From CAYYYG01 sp964490875 (GTDB lineage: Bacteria; Patescibacteriota; Microgenomatia; UBA1406; GWC2-37-13): DNA of 64,000 nt. Below the pieces are notes generated by a model. It saw only the letters and a list, made by a program, of their open reading frames with translations, was not told the origin of the DNA and searched no databases. Both the position numbers and the translations under genes were made by a program. Shown here in pieces: positions 44,054-51,692 of the stretch; within the stretch, counting starts at the first letter, position 1, and the number at the start of each line of letters is the position of its first letter. The DNA is taken from contig CAZBEF010000008.1 of NCBI GenBank assembly GCA_964490875.1, positions 1 through 64,000 on the forward strand, in the 5' to 3' direction.

Positions 44054-44186
44054 CGTCATTGCGAGCGGTGAGTGTCGGAGCGCGGCAATCCCATTACCAA
44101 TAATCCAAAGGTTGTAATGTTACGAGTGCTATAGCCGTAGGTTTATATTATCGGGATTGCTTCGTCACTATGTTCCTCGCAATGAC
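44054..44186 (-). repeat. 133-bp palindromic-ended repeat, copy 2 (atpD/atpC gap)
   Basis: This is the same length and core as the element at 28455-28587 but in inverse orientation. Both arms here are of the GTCATTGCGAG/GGCAATCC subtype. It provides the out-of-place ATG at 44170 that lies in frame with atpC. Confidence 0.85.
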
Positions 44187-44196
44187 TAGAATTTAT

Positions 44197-44610
44197 ATGT
44201 CATCCTTACATCTTAAAGTTATTACACCAAAAAAGATTGTACTTGAGGAAGAGGTTTCTTCTGTTACTATCCCATCTGTCAATGGAGAGCTTACTATTCT
44301 TCCCCGGCATACTAATTTTTTTGCATTGCTTTCAGAAGGAATTATTACCATCAAGAAATCAGGGAAAGAAGATTATATGGCGATTGGCGGAGGCTATGTA
44401 GAAACAAATGGCAAAGAACTTCATATTTTAGTTTCAAGAGCTTACGGCCAGGATGCAATTGACGAAAACTTAACAAATAAAGCAATTGAGAATGCAGAGA
44501 ATATGCTAAAGAATGCCAGAGAAACAAAAGACAGGCATCATGCTGCTTCACTGCTTCGCCGCTCGCTTATAGATATGAAGTTGCTACGGAAACGAAGAAG
44601 ATCTTCATAG
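44197..44610 (+). CDS. atpC: ATP synthase F1 epsilon subunit
   Basis: This 137-residue protein has the beta-sandwich (LHLKVITPKKIVLEEEVSSVTIPSVNGELTILPRHTNFFALL in part) and a C-terminal two-helix region (about 85-137). It couples and regulates rotation. The start at 44197 matches the usual epsilon N-terminus. An upstream in-frame ATG at 44170 lies within the repeat element and would add repeat-encoded residues, so it is rejected. Confidence 0.92.
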   Translation: MSSLHLKVITPKKIVLEEEVSSVTIPSVNGELTILPRHTNFFALLSEGIITIKKSGKEDYMAIGGGYVETNGKELHILVSRAYGQDAIDENLTNKAIENAENMLKNARETKDRHHAASLLRRSLIDMKLLRKRRRSS

Positions 44611-44660
44611 TATAATATCTTCTTATGCGTCTGTTTTAACTTTACTGTAATATTTGATAT

Positions 44661-46778
44661 ATGGCTTTAATTATTGTCGAATCACCAACAAAGGCACGTA
44701 CATTCAACCGAATCCTGAAAAGCAAGGGGGAAGACTATTATGTGTACGCAACCATGGGCCACATCCGCGACCTTCCAAAATCTTCAACCTCGATAGACTT
44801 TCAGCATGCGTTTAAACCCACCTATCAAATAATCAAGACAAAACAGAAAGTAGTTACCGAGCTCAAGGCGCTAGCCAAAAAAAATAAGGAAATCATCTTC
44901 GCAACCGATCCGGACCGCGAAGGAGAAGCAATCTCGTACCATGCCGCCTGGATTCTTGGTTATATAGATGAAAATTGGCCGGAAATAAAAATCAAAAAGA
45001 ATAAATCTGTTAAACGTATCGTGTTCCATGAAATTACTGCTAAAGCACTGGAAGAAGCGCTGGCCCACCCCGAAGATATCCGGCTGGATCTGGTAAATGC
45101 CCAACAGGCACGCCGAATCTTAGATCGCATAGTGGGTTACGAACTTTCACCGCTGCTCTGGAAAAAAATGGGGAAAAATTGGCTTTCAGCAGGCCGTGTT
45201 CAGACAGTGGCGCTCCGTCTTATTGTTGAACGGGAAAAGGAAATCAAAAATTTCAAAACAATCGACTATTACCAGATATATGGAGACTTTAAAAACTCCG
45301 AGACACTCCATGCAAAACTTGTCAGTAAAAATGACGTTGACTACGAAAAAAAGACAAAGCTGGAATTGTTTGCCGGAGACTATCAGTACACCCAGACTTC
45401 GATAGATAAAACAAATGTTGAAGACGTTAAGAAAGATATAGAAAGCGACGAATTTGCCGTTTCGGGAATTAAAGAGACAATGCAGAACCGGTTTCCGCCG
45501 CCGCCTTTCAGCACATCACTTTTGCAGCAGGATGCATTCAACAAACATGGATTTTCTTCCAAAATGACAATGCGGATTGCCCAGGATCTGTACGAAAGCG
45601 GTCTGATAACATATCACCGCACTGATTCTTTCAATCTGTCTACTCCTTTTGTATTTAAAGCAAAAGATCATATCATAAAAATATACGGACCCGAATATGC
45701 ACTCGAAAAACCAAGAGGATTTAAAACAAAATCCAAAATGGCCCAGGAAGCGCACGAGGCAATCCGCCCGACAAATCTGGAAAAGACTGCGGATTCTATT
45801 GAAGGCGAGCGGATTACTCAAAATCATAAGAAACTGTACAAACTTATTTACGACAGAGCACTCTCTACCCAGATGAAAGAAGCATCGATTCGCAACATGA
45901 AGATTTCTATTTTAGGAAAGAAAGGTTATCTTTTCGAATCAGAAATGCAGCAGGTCGTTTTCGACGGATTCTTGCGAGTTCTCAATCCGGAATATGCACA
46001 GAAGAATCAGACGCTTTCCCATATGAAAGAAGGCGAGAAAGCAGATCTCTTGGCGCTTCAAGCCACCGAAAGCCAAACCAAACCTCCTCCGCGATTTAAC
46101 GAAGCATCAATTATCAAAACTCTGGAAGAAAAAGGCATCGGCCGGCCTTCTACATATGCGCCGATCATTTCGTTGATTCAGGAAAAAAATTATATTGAGA
46201 AACAGAATAGATACTTTATTCCGACAGTATTAGGATCCGCCATTTCGAATTATCTTTCCGAAGCTTTTCCACAGGTTTTTGAATTAGGATTTACCGCCGG
46301 TCTTGAACAAAGTTTGGATGAAATCGCTGAAGGCAAACAGGATATGGTTAGCGTTCTTTCGGGTTTCTATAAACCGTTTGAGAAAACACTTGTCACCCGC
46401 AAGGCAGACACAACGAAAATTGATGTTGAAGAAAAAGTGGAGGATAAATGCCCCAAATGCGGCGCGCCGATGGTGATCCGCTATTCCAAGTTTGGAAAGT
46501 TTTTAGCATGCAGCAAGTTTCCGGAATGCAAAACAACCAAGCCATTTCTACAGTTTGTACCCGGACGATTTTGTCCGCAGGATAATGGGCGCATTGTGGT
46601 GCGGTTTACCCGTGCACGAAAGCGGTTTTACGGCTGTGAGAATTATCCAAACTGTAAGTATTCGTCATGGACTCTGGTAAAGAATGACGCGGCAGCCAAA
46701 CCAGAACAGCCAGCGGCGACTGCAGTTGCAGCTGCACCAGATAAAGAGACAGATAATAATAAAGCTTTACAATCTTAA
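44661..46778 (+). CDS. topA: DNA topoisomerase I (type IA)
   Basis: This 705-residue protein has a Toprim domain (ALIIVESPTKA, ATDPDREGEA near 81-90), the active-site region LITYHRTDS with Y318, and about 580 residues of catalytic core. Two C-terminal zinc-ribbon modules follow (CPKCGAPMVIRYSKFGKFLAC...C and FCPQDNGRIVVRF...C...C) and an Ala/Pro-rich tail. It relaxes negatively supercoiled DNA. The Met usually before RTDS is His here, a common variant. It lies upstream of rplS, whose promoter sits in the topA tail. Confidence 0.97.
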   Translation: MALIIVESPTKARTFNRILKSKGEDYYVYATMGHIRDLPKSSTSIDFQHAFKPTYQIIKTKQKVVTELKALAKKNKEIIFATDPDREGEAISYHAAWILGYIDENWPEIKIKKNKSVKRIVFHEITAKALEEALAHPEDIRLDLVNAQQARRILDRIVGYELSPLLWKKMGKNWLSAGRVQTVALRLIVEREKEIKNFKTIDYYQIYGDFKNSETLHAKLVSKNDVDYEKKTKLELFAGDYQYTQTSIDKTNVEDVKKDIESDEFAVSGIKETMQNRFPPPPFSTSLLQQDAFNKHGFSSKMTMRIAQDLYESGLITYHRTDSFNLSTPFVFKAKDHIIKIYGPEYALEKPRGFKTKSKMAQEAHEAIRPTNLEKTADSIEGERITQNHKKLYKLIYDRALSTQMKEASIRNMKISILGKKGYLFESEMQQVVFDGFLRVLNPEYAQKNQTLSHMKEGEKADLLALQATESQTKPPPRFNEASIIKTLEEKGIGRPSTYAPIISLIQEKNYIEKQNRYFIPTVLGSAISNYLSEAFPQVFELGFTAGLEQSLDEIAEGKQDMVSVLSGFYKPFEKTLVTRKADTTKIDVEEKVEDKCPKCGAPMVIRYSKFGKFLACSKFPECKTTKPFLQFVPGRFCPQDNGRIVVRFTRARKRFYGCENYPNCKYSSWTLVKNDAAAKPEQPAATAVAAAPDKETDNNKALQS

Positions 46779-46794
46779 AATCATTGTTTATAAT
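46766..46794 (+). promoter_or_regulatory. rplS promoter, leaderless type
   Basis: -35 TTTACA (46766-46771) lies inside the topA 3' end. A 17-bp spacer and -10 TATAAT (46789-46794) follow. The rplS ATG is 8 nt beyond the -10, and no Shine-Dalgarno is present. Confidence 0.6.
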
Positions 46795-46802
46795 ATAGGA
46801 TT

Positions 46803-47165
46803 ATGGCAAATTCGATCAGATACAAAGAACTTGATTTAGCAGTCGGCTCGACAATAACCCTTAACTACCGTATTAAAGAAGGTGAAAAGGAACGCCAGCA
46901 GCTATTCCAGGGAATTCTTATAAAAATCACCGGCAGCACGCCAAACACCCGCATGATTACAGTGCGCAGAATTTCTAACACCGGCATTGGTGTAGAAAAG
47001 ATTGTGCCTCTTATTTCTCCTTACATTACTGATATCACAGTCGATAAGAAATCACTGTATTCAAAAGCAAAACTGTATTTTGTACGGAATCTTTCGGGCC
47101 AGCAGCTTCGCTACAAGCTGTATAGACAACAGACAACCGACAAAAGCCAGGTAAAATCGTCTTAA
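46803..47165 (+). CDS. rplS: Ribosomal protein L19
   Basis: This 120-residue protein has the L19 SH3-like core: LAVGSTITLNYRIKEGEKERQQLFQGILIKITG (in part), MITVRRISNTGIGVEKIVPLISPYI, and the basic tail AKLYFVRNLSGQQLRYKL. It sits at the 30S-50S interface. It is followed 23 bp later by yraN, a common neighbour in bacteria. Its own promoter lies within topA. Confidence 0.96.
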   Translation: MANSIRYKELDLAVGSTITLNYRIKEGEKERQQLFQGILIKITGSTPNTRMITVRRISNTGIGVEKIVPLISPYITDITVDKKSLYSKAKLYFVRNLSGQQLRYKLYRQQTTDKSQVKSS

Positions 47166-47188
47166 TTGTTACGTGTTTAAATTCCTTC

Positions 47189-47554
47189 ATGAGCCATTAC
47201 CGAAAAGACATCGGTGCACTGGGAGAACAGATTGGTTTACAATATCTTCAGGATTTAGGCTACTTGGTTATTGACCGCAACTTTACTACTCATTGGGGGG
47301 AATTAGATCTTATTGCCCGAAAAGGGAAAACTATTTATTTTGTTGAAGTAAAAACAAAAATCGGCGACATTAAAGGCAAACCCTACGAGTCGGTTACATA
47401 TCGGAAATTACAGAATTTAAAGCGGTCAATCAATCTATACCTCTTGAAAAATGACTTCAAAAGTTTTAAGCTATCGTTAGCAGTTTTGTCTATTCAATTG
47501 AATGAAGATAAAAGCGTTAAAGAGATAAAGTTTTTCGATAGTGTGGATTTTTAG
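47189..47554 (+). CDS. yraN: YraN/UPF0102 family putative endonuclease
   Basis: This 121-residue protein starts with GALGEQIGLQYLQDLGYLVIDRNF and has the PD-(D/E)XK nuclease-fold residues in WGELDLIARKGKTIYFVEVKTK (E, D and the ExK pair). The family is thought to act on DNA or in Holliday-junction-like processing, but its function is not firmly known. It is co-directional with rplS. Confidence 0.92.
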   Translation: MSHYRKDIGALGEQIGLQYLQDLGYLVIDRNFTTHWGELDLIARKGKTIYFVEVKTKIGDIKGKPYESVTYRKLQNLKRSINLYLLKNDFKSFKLSLAVLSIQLNEDKSVKEIKFFDSVDF

Positions 47555-47565
47555 TATACCTTAGC

Positions 47566-47629
47566 GTCATCCCGACGAAGGTCGGGATCCCATTGTCTTA
47601 ATGGGATGCCGAAATAAATTCGGCATGAC
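47566..47629. repeat. Palindromic intergenic repeat, GTCAT-type, copy 4
   Basis: A 64-bp element opens GTCATCCCGACGAAGGTCGGGATCCC and closes GAAATAAATTCGGCATGAC. It is a shorter, more perfect palindrome than the other copies, in the gap between yraN and the MscS-like gene. Confidence 0.82.
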
Positions 47630-47641
47630 AAGTTAATACAT

Positions 47642-48289
47642 ATGTTCAACATCATAAATTCGATTCTATTTAACTTCTTTCACAGTGTAACGAATTATCT
47701 GCCGAATTTTTTCGGCGGCGTCCTTATCATTTCCATCGGCCTTGTCTTAGCTAGTATTCTGAAACGACTGCTTCTTTCTATCTTTAAATTCTTCCGGCTT
47801 TCAACAATGCTTGAAAAAACAAAACTCATGAAGAAGAACGAAGTTGCTGTTTGGGAAGAAGTCCTTTCGGAAGTTCTGCGCTGGACTCTGATCATCTTAT
47901 TTCTTATTCCGACACTCGAAGCACTTGGCTTATCACGAGCAACGGCAGTTCTTAATCAGTTCTTATTCTATATTCCGAACATCATTGTGGCCGTCATAAT
48001 TGGCTTTATTGGCATCATAATTTCGAATATGGTAGCCGAGATCGTGCGGACAAGCCTTCGCAGCCCTTCTGCCGATACTTTGGCGATTATCGCAAAGAGT
48101 TTAATTATTTTTTTTGTAGTTCTGGTTGTTCTGAATCAGCTTGGCGTGGCTCAGGACCTGATCAAAATCCTGTTTACCGGTATAGTGGCCATGGTAGCCA
48201 TTGCCGGCGGCCTGGCATTTGGCCTGGGCGGCAAAGATGTTGCCGAGGATCTTCTTCAATCTCTGGTTAAAAAGCTGAAACAGAAATGA
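47642..48289 (+). CDS. MscS/CmpX-like membrane protein
   Basis: This 215-residue protein has four or five TM helices. The C-terminal segment GIVAMVAIAGGLAFGLGGKDVAEDLL resembles the pore-lining TM3 of small-conductance mechanosensitive channels (Gly/Ala-rich, GxxxGLxxGxGGKD). The protein ends right after, so the soluble beta/vestibule domain of true MscS is absent. This fits the TM-helix-repeat (CmpX-like) proteins. A role in osmotic or membrane-tension response is inferred. It ends in a TGA stop, and tRNA-Glu follows. Confidence 0.72.
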   Translation: MFNIINSILFNFFHSVTNYLPNFFGGVLIISIGLVLASILKRLLLSIFKFFRLSTMLEKTKLMKKNEVAVWEEVLSEVLRWTLIILFLIPTLEALGLSRATAVLNQFLFYIPNIIVAVIIGFIGIIISNMVAEIVRTSLRSPSADTLAIIAKSLIIFFVVLVVLNQLGVAQDLIKILFTGIVAMVAIAGGLAFGLGGKDVAEDLLQSLVKKLKQK

Positions 48290-48326
48290 TATAATATCTA
48301 TCAGCTCTTAGCCACATGCTATGTAT

Positions 48327-48399
48327 GGCCCCATCGTCTAGTGGCCTAGGACGGCAGGTTTTCAGCCTGTCTACCGGGGTTCGAATCCCCGTGGGGTCA
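48327..48399 (+). tRNA. tRNA-Glu (TTC anticodon)
   Basis: Cloverleaf: acceptor GGCCCCA/TGGGGTC, D arm GTCTAGTGGCCTAGGAC, anticodon stem GCAGG/CCTGT with loop TTTTCAG (anticodon TTC), T arm CGGGG-TTCGAAT-CCCCG, discriminator A. No CCA is encoded (next bases CAA). A TATAAT at about 48291 is a possible promoter. Confidence 0.96.
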
Positions 48400-48512
48400 C
48401 AAAATTTTAAAGTACAAACTAAACTTTTTTCTTCTTTATGTTTGAGTTTGGAAGTGCTTCCTTTATTTTAGGGAAAATGAAAAATTCTGCTTGAATTGTA
48501 TATAATATAAAA

Positions 48513-49403
48513 ATGTCAGATACCGGAGAACCTATTCCGAAAAAAAATGAATGGCAATACAATAAAAAGGAAATAGTAACTCCAAAGGATTTCTTAAAGG
48601 ATATATTAACAACGATGCAAGGTGCAGAAGTGTGTTCTTTTGGTGAATATCACGATGAAAGAACAGATCCCAGTTACTCCTTCCTTTTAAATCATATGGG
48701 AGAGATTTTAGATATATATCATTACTATAAAGGATTCCGAGAATCGCCAAAACCCGCAATCGAGTTATCATTTGATAGATTGTTACGACTAGGTTCAACC
48801 TTAGTGGAAGAATTGGATAAAGCAAATCCATCTATGGCTCAACTTCAAAAAATGCATGTGGGTCGTTTATTCGGTTTAGCTATTTTACCTTTAGCCCGAT
48901 ATGCAGGATATACAGATTTAGTTTTAGAAGGTGTTGATGAAATTAATCCAGGAACGACATTAGAACGGAGTAAGGATCAAATTGGAGATTTATTGAGGTT
49001 AACTACAGCTATGAGATTGGGAATGAATATTCATGGTGCATATGATACCGGCCGTTTTCCGACTGGGAAGGGAGTTGCTGATGCATTATGGTCAAAAATT
49101 AAAGATATTAAAGAGAAAACCCCTGAAACACATGTTATCGTATACAATGGCGCATTACATAACATGACCGAGCCATCACAGGGCGAAGTTTCTGAAGGTT
49201 TTTTAAAGTATGATGCAAGTGAGCTTACTTATGCTCCGCAAGCAAGAAAATTGTGGGGAGATAAATTTAGAGCGATTGATTTATTGAATGGAGATAGATT
49301 ATTACCTCAAAGTCATTTCAGATATATGCAAGATCAAGCTCAACCAGATGCAATCACCAGATTTTCCCATGGAATTAATCAGCAAACTTATGTATTAACA
49401 TAA
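48513..49403 (+). CDS. Uncharacterised protein with GExH motif (possible ChaN/EreA/TIKI-like fold)
   Basis: This 296-residue soluble protein has no signal peptide or TM helix. Visible motifs are SFGEYHDER (G44, E45, H47) after a short beta strand, a long helical middle, and VIVYNGALHNMTEP near 210. A GExH followed later by a His-containing strand is the pattern of ChaN and erythromycin-esterase-like proteins, so a metal-dependent hydrolase of that superfamily is possible, at low confidence. A TATAAT lies 6 nt before the ATG. Its neighbours are an alpha/beta hydrolase and an ATP-grasp gene. The true function is unknown. Confidence 0.55.
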   Translation: MSDTGEPIPKKNEWQYNKKEIVTPKDFLKDILTTMQGAEVCSFGEYHDERTDPSYSFLLNHMGEILDIYHYYKGFRESPKPAIELSFDRLLRLGSTLVEELDKANPSMAQLQKMHVGRLFGLAILPLARYAGYTDLVLEGVDEINPGTTLERSKDQIGDLLRLTTAMRLGMNIHGAYDTGRFPTGKGVADALWSKIKDIKEKTPETHVIVYNGALHNMTEPSQGEVSEGFLKYDASELTYAPQARKLWGDKFRAIDLLNGDRLLPQSHFRYMQDQAQPDAITRFSHGINQQTYVLT

Positions 49404-49463
49404 TTTTTTCTGTTAAGAATGTCATTCATACTCTGAAACTTTATGGTAAACATTGTCCACTGA

Positions 49464-50060
49464 ATGTATACAAAATACTCTGTAATTATAATACCGGGAT
49501 TAGGAGACAAGACAGGAATTTTAAAGATATTAACCAACCACTGGAAAAAACATGGATTGCATCTCATCTTCCATGCAGTTGGCTGGCAGGATGGGGAAGA
49601 CTTTACGCCAAAACTAAACCGGTTATTAGATTTGGTAGATCAACTCACTAAAAATGGCGGCAGAGTGTCAATTGTAGGTACCAGCGCCGGAGGCAGTGCT
49701 GCTTTGAATGCCTTCATAAAACGGCGGAGCAAAATTCATACAATCATTAATGTCTGCGGAAGGCTGCGAACAGGCCCGGAGAAAGGTTTCAGGTCCTTTC
49801 AAACAACTACCGCTCCAAGCCAGGCTTTTGCACAGGCTGTTAAACTGGCCGAAGCGAACGAGCATACATTATCGAAAGCAGATAGAAAACGCGTCATGAC
49901 GGTGCGGGCACGATTTGGCGACCAGATAGTTCCTGCAGATACTACCATTTTGGAAGGAGCATTTAATAAGAGTGTTCCTACAGCGGAGCATATGCTGAGC
50001 ATTGGCGCGGCATTAACATTATTTTCAAAACCACTCATTACATTCTTAATAAAAGAGTAA
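49464..50060 (+). CDS. Alpha/beta hydrolase
   Basis: This 198-residue protein has an alpha/beta hydrolase core: the oxyanion strand VIIIPGLGDKTG, the nucleophile elbow GTSAGGSAA (G-x-S-x-G), an acidic strand (VRARFGDQIVPADTT) and a C-terminal His near AEHMLSIG. It is small for the fold and lacks a lid or signal peptide, so it is a cytoplasmic esterase/lipase-like enzyme of unknown substrate. It lies between the GExH protein and the ATP-grasp gene on the same strand. Confidence 0.78.
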   Translation: MYTKYSVIIIPGLGDKTGILKILTNHWKKHGLHLIFHAVGWQDGEDFTPKLNRLLDLVDQLTKNGGRVSIVGTSAGGSAALNAFIKRRSKIHTIINVCGRLRTGPEKGFRSFQTTTAPSQAFAQAVKLAEANEHTLSKADRKRVMTVRARFGDQIVPADTTILEGAFNKSVPTAEHMLSIGAALTLFSKPLITFLIKE

Positions 50061-50095
50061 TTTTCTCTATTTTCCGTCACATCCAATATTTCTGC

Positions 50096-50124
50096 TTGCA
50101 AATAAAAAAATCAGATTGTAAAAT
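50096..50124 (+). promoter_or_regulatory. Promoter of the ATP-grasp gene
   Basis: -35 TTGCAA (50096-50101), 17-bp spacer and -10 TAAAAT (50119-50124). Unlike most genes here, it is followed by a leader of about 120 nt. Confidence 0.52.
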
Positions 50125-50145
50125 ACATACGTACTACGCATTTAA

Positions 50146-50245
50146 TTATTAAGAGAGATAGGGAGAGCACTGGATCGTTATTACCTATCCTACAACCGAA
50201 TCTGTCTCTGAGACAAGGTCACGGTGTAACAACCAGCATTAATAA
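50146..50245 (+). promoter_or_regulatory. Structured leader, candidate SAM-I-like riboswitch
   Basis: A closing 7-bp helix TTATTAA/TTAATAA (50146-50152 with 50239-50245) encloses a GATAGG/CCTATC stem (50157-50162 with 50184-50189), an ACCG/CGGT stem (50195-50198 with 50222-50225) and a TGTCTC/GAGACA hairpin (50203-50215). The order AAGAGAG, ACTGG, ACC, CAACC, GGTGTAA, CC-GCA follows that of S-box leaders. A recognisable P4 and the GATGA kink-turn are missing, so class assignment is tentative. Confidence 0.42.
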
Positions 50246-50254
50246 GCATTGCCT

Positions 50255-51676
50255 ATGGGCAGTGAAACTATGTCAGAACAACCGTACTCCTATCCAAAAT
50301 CTTCAGAAACACGCTATCACCAGGCAATAAGAAATCCAGTTGACCCACTTCTAGCAATGAGAGAGCCTGAAGCAAAAAAAAACTTGTGTGTGACATTTAG
50401 TCAAACCAGAGGAGGAATTCATGCCCTCTTACCTCCTGGATGCGATGGTTTTAACGAAGACGCACAATTTTGGGTAGTGGCCAATGGAGGTGCTCAACTT
50501 ATGAATTCCCCTCATTATCATGGAAGAAAAGGTGATCCGAACATGCTGAATGTTGTTATTGAAAACGAAAGAGCAGTTGCACCAACGATGCTAGCCTATA
50601 CTAGACCGACTGATGTATTAGTAACACACGCATCTGATTCTAATTTACAAGGTGAAATACTTCATCAGTTGTCGGATTCTTGGAGAGGTATAGGAATTGA
50701 TACAACAAGGCAATATGAATTTGTAAAATCCATTGACGATTGGGTTGCAAAACATGCAGGAAAAGTGCCGATAATACCGAATGTATTGTCTCCTGAAGTA
50801 ATCACAGGCTACGGTGGTACGCATGCTGAGGCTCTTGCACATGTAGCAGCGTACACCAAAGATGGAGCCCAGCAACTATGGGAACGTGATGGCATTCACA
50901 CTCCAGCTACATATTATCATGAACATCGGTCAGGAAAACCTGCTGAATTGCCGGATGATTTTAGACGTTATAGTGATCTAGTAGTCAATCGCACTGACGG
51001 CTCCGGAGGGTATGGAATTAGTTTTGTTAGTGCTCAGGATTTGGATTTTCATATGAATGGGCTAGTTGAAGGAACGTATCAAATACAGGGAAAGCTTCCC
51101 GTTCTCACTTCGCCGTGTTTGATTGCAAATATTTCAGGAGAAAAAGCATCAACTGAGTTTGTAAGTATACAGAGATTTTCCCAGCCGGGAGTTCATGCAG
51201 GCAATGTATGGCATAGGAAGTTGCCAGGAACATTATCATATCTCGATCCTGATTTTATGGCTATTAATCAGAGAGCGTTAGATTCATTAAGACTCAGTGG
51301 TGTTCGAGGTCAGGTTAATGTTGATTCTATTGTTGTAGATCCAAGAAATGCCGCAACGTTTGATGTGCCTCCTACCACAATGAGAGAAGCTAATATAAGA
51401 CCAGCAGGATCTTCGGTAATGTTGCGAGCTGCACAAGGTACCATTAATGGATTACCTATCGATTCAATGAGAACCGTAACGGGAGTTCATTTACCCTTCG
51501 ATCGGTTTATGAGTGGTCAATTTACAGAACATCTTTCTTCGTTTGATGGTCCGTCTAATAGAACGCTAGTATATAATTATAATCCTGTCACAGAAAAAGC
51601 AGCCATTGCGTTTGCAGGGGCATGTCCGCCAGGAGAATTAAGACGATTAGAACGAGAAGTTATTGGTTCTTTATAA
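50255..51676 (+). CDS. ATP-grasp ligase with N-terminal pre-ATP-grasp region
   Basis: With the ATG at 50255 this is 473 residues (an ATG at 50270 is also possible). The N-terminal half (about 45-235) looks like a pre-ATP-grasp domain with strands such as WVVANGGAQL and DVLVTHASDSN. From about 240 come the ATP-grasp signs: DLVVNRTDGSGGYGISFV (glycine-rich nucleotide loop), and GVRGQVNVDSIVVDP plus MREANIRPAGSS (metal-binding D and E-x-N). Such enzymes join a carboxylate to an amine through an acyl phosphate. A structured leader precedes it, and an isoaspartyl peptidase follows 16 bp later, suggesting a linked peptide or isopeptide pathway. Substrates are unknown. Confidence 0.72.
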   Translation: MGSETMSEQPYSYPKSSETRYHQAIRNPVDPLLAMREPEAKKNLCVTFSQTRGGIHALLPPGCDGFNEDAQFWVVANGGAQLMNSPHYHGRKGDPNMLNVVIENERAVAPTMLAYTRPTDVLVTHASDSNLQGEILHQLSDSWRGIGIDTTRQYEFVKSIDDWVAKHAGKVPIIPNVLSPEVITGYGGTHAEALAHVAAYTKDGAQQLWERDGIHTPATYYHEHRSGKPAELPDDFRRYSDLVVNRTDGSGGYGISFVSAQDLDFHMNGLVEGTYQIQGKLPVLTSPCLIANISGEKASTEFVSIQRFSQPGVHAGNVWHRKLPGTLSYLDPDFMAINQRALDSLRLSGVRGQVNVDSIVVDPRNAATFDVPPTTMREANIRPAGSSVMLRAAQGTINGLPIDSMRTVTGVHLPFDRFMSGQFTEHLSSFDGPSNRTLVYNYNPVTEKAAIAFAGACPPGELRRLEREVIGSL

Positions 51677-51692
51677 ATTAGACAATAAAAAA

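Noticed and set aside
44170..44196. Earlier atpC start
   Set aside because: The ATG lies inside the 133-bp repeat and would add repeat-encoded residues not seen in epsilon subunits.
47642..48289. Alternative genetic code (TGA as an amino acid)
   Set aside because: TGA ends this gene at the expected position and all core genes read with the standard code.
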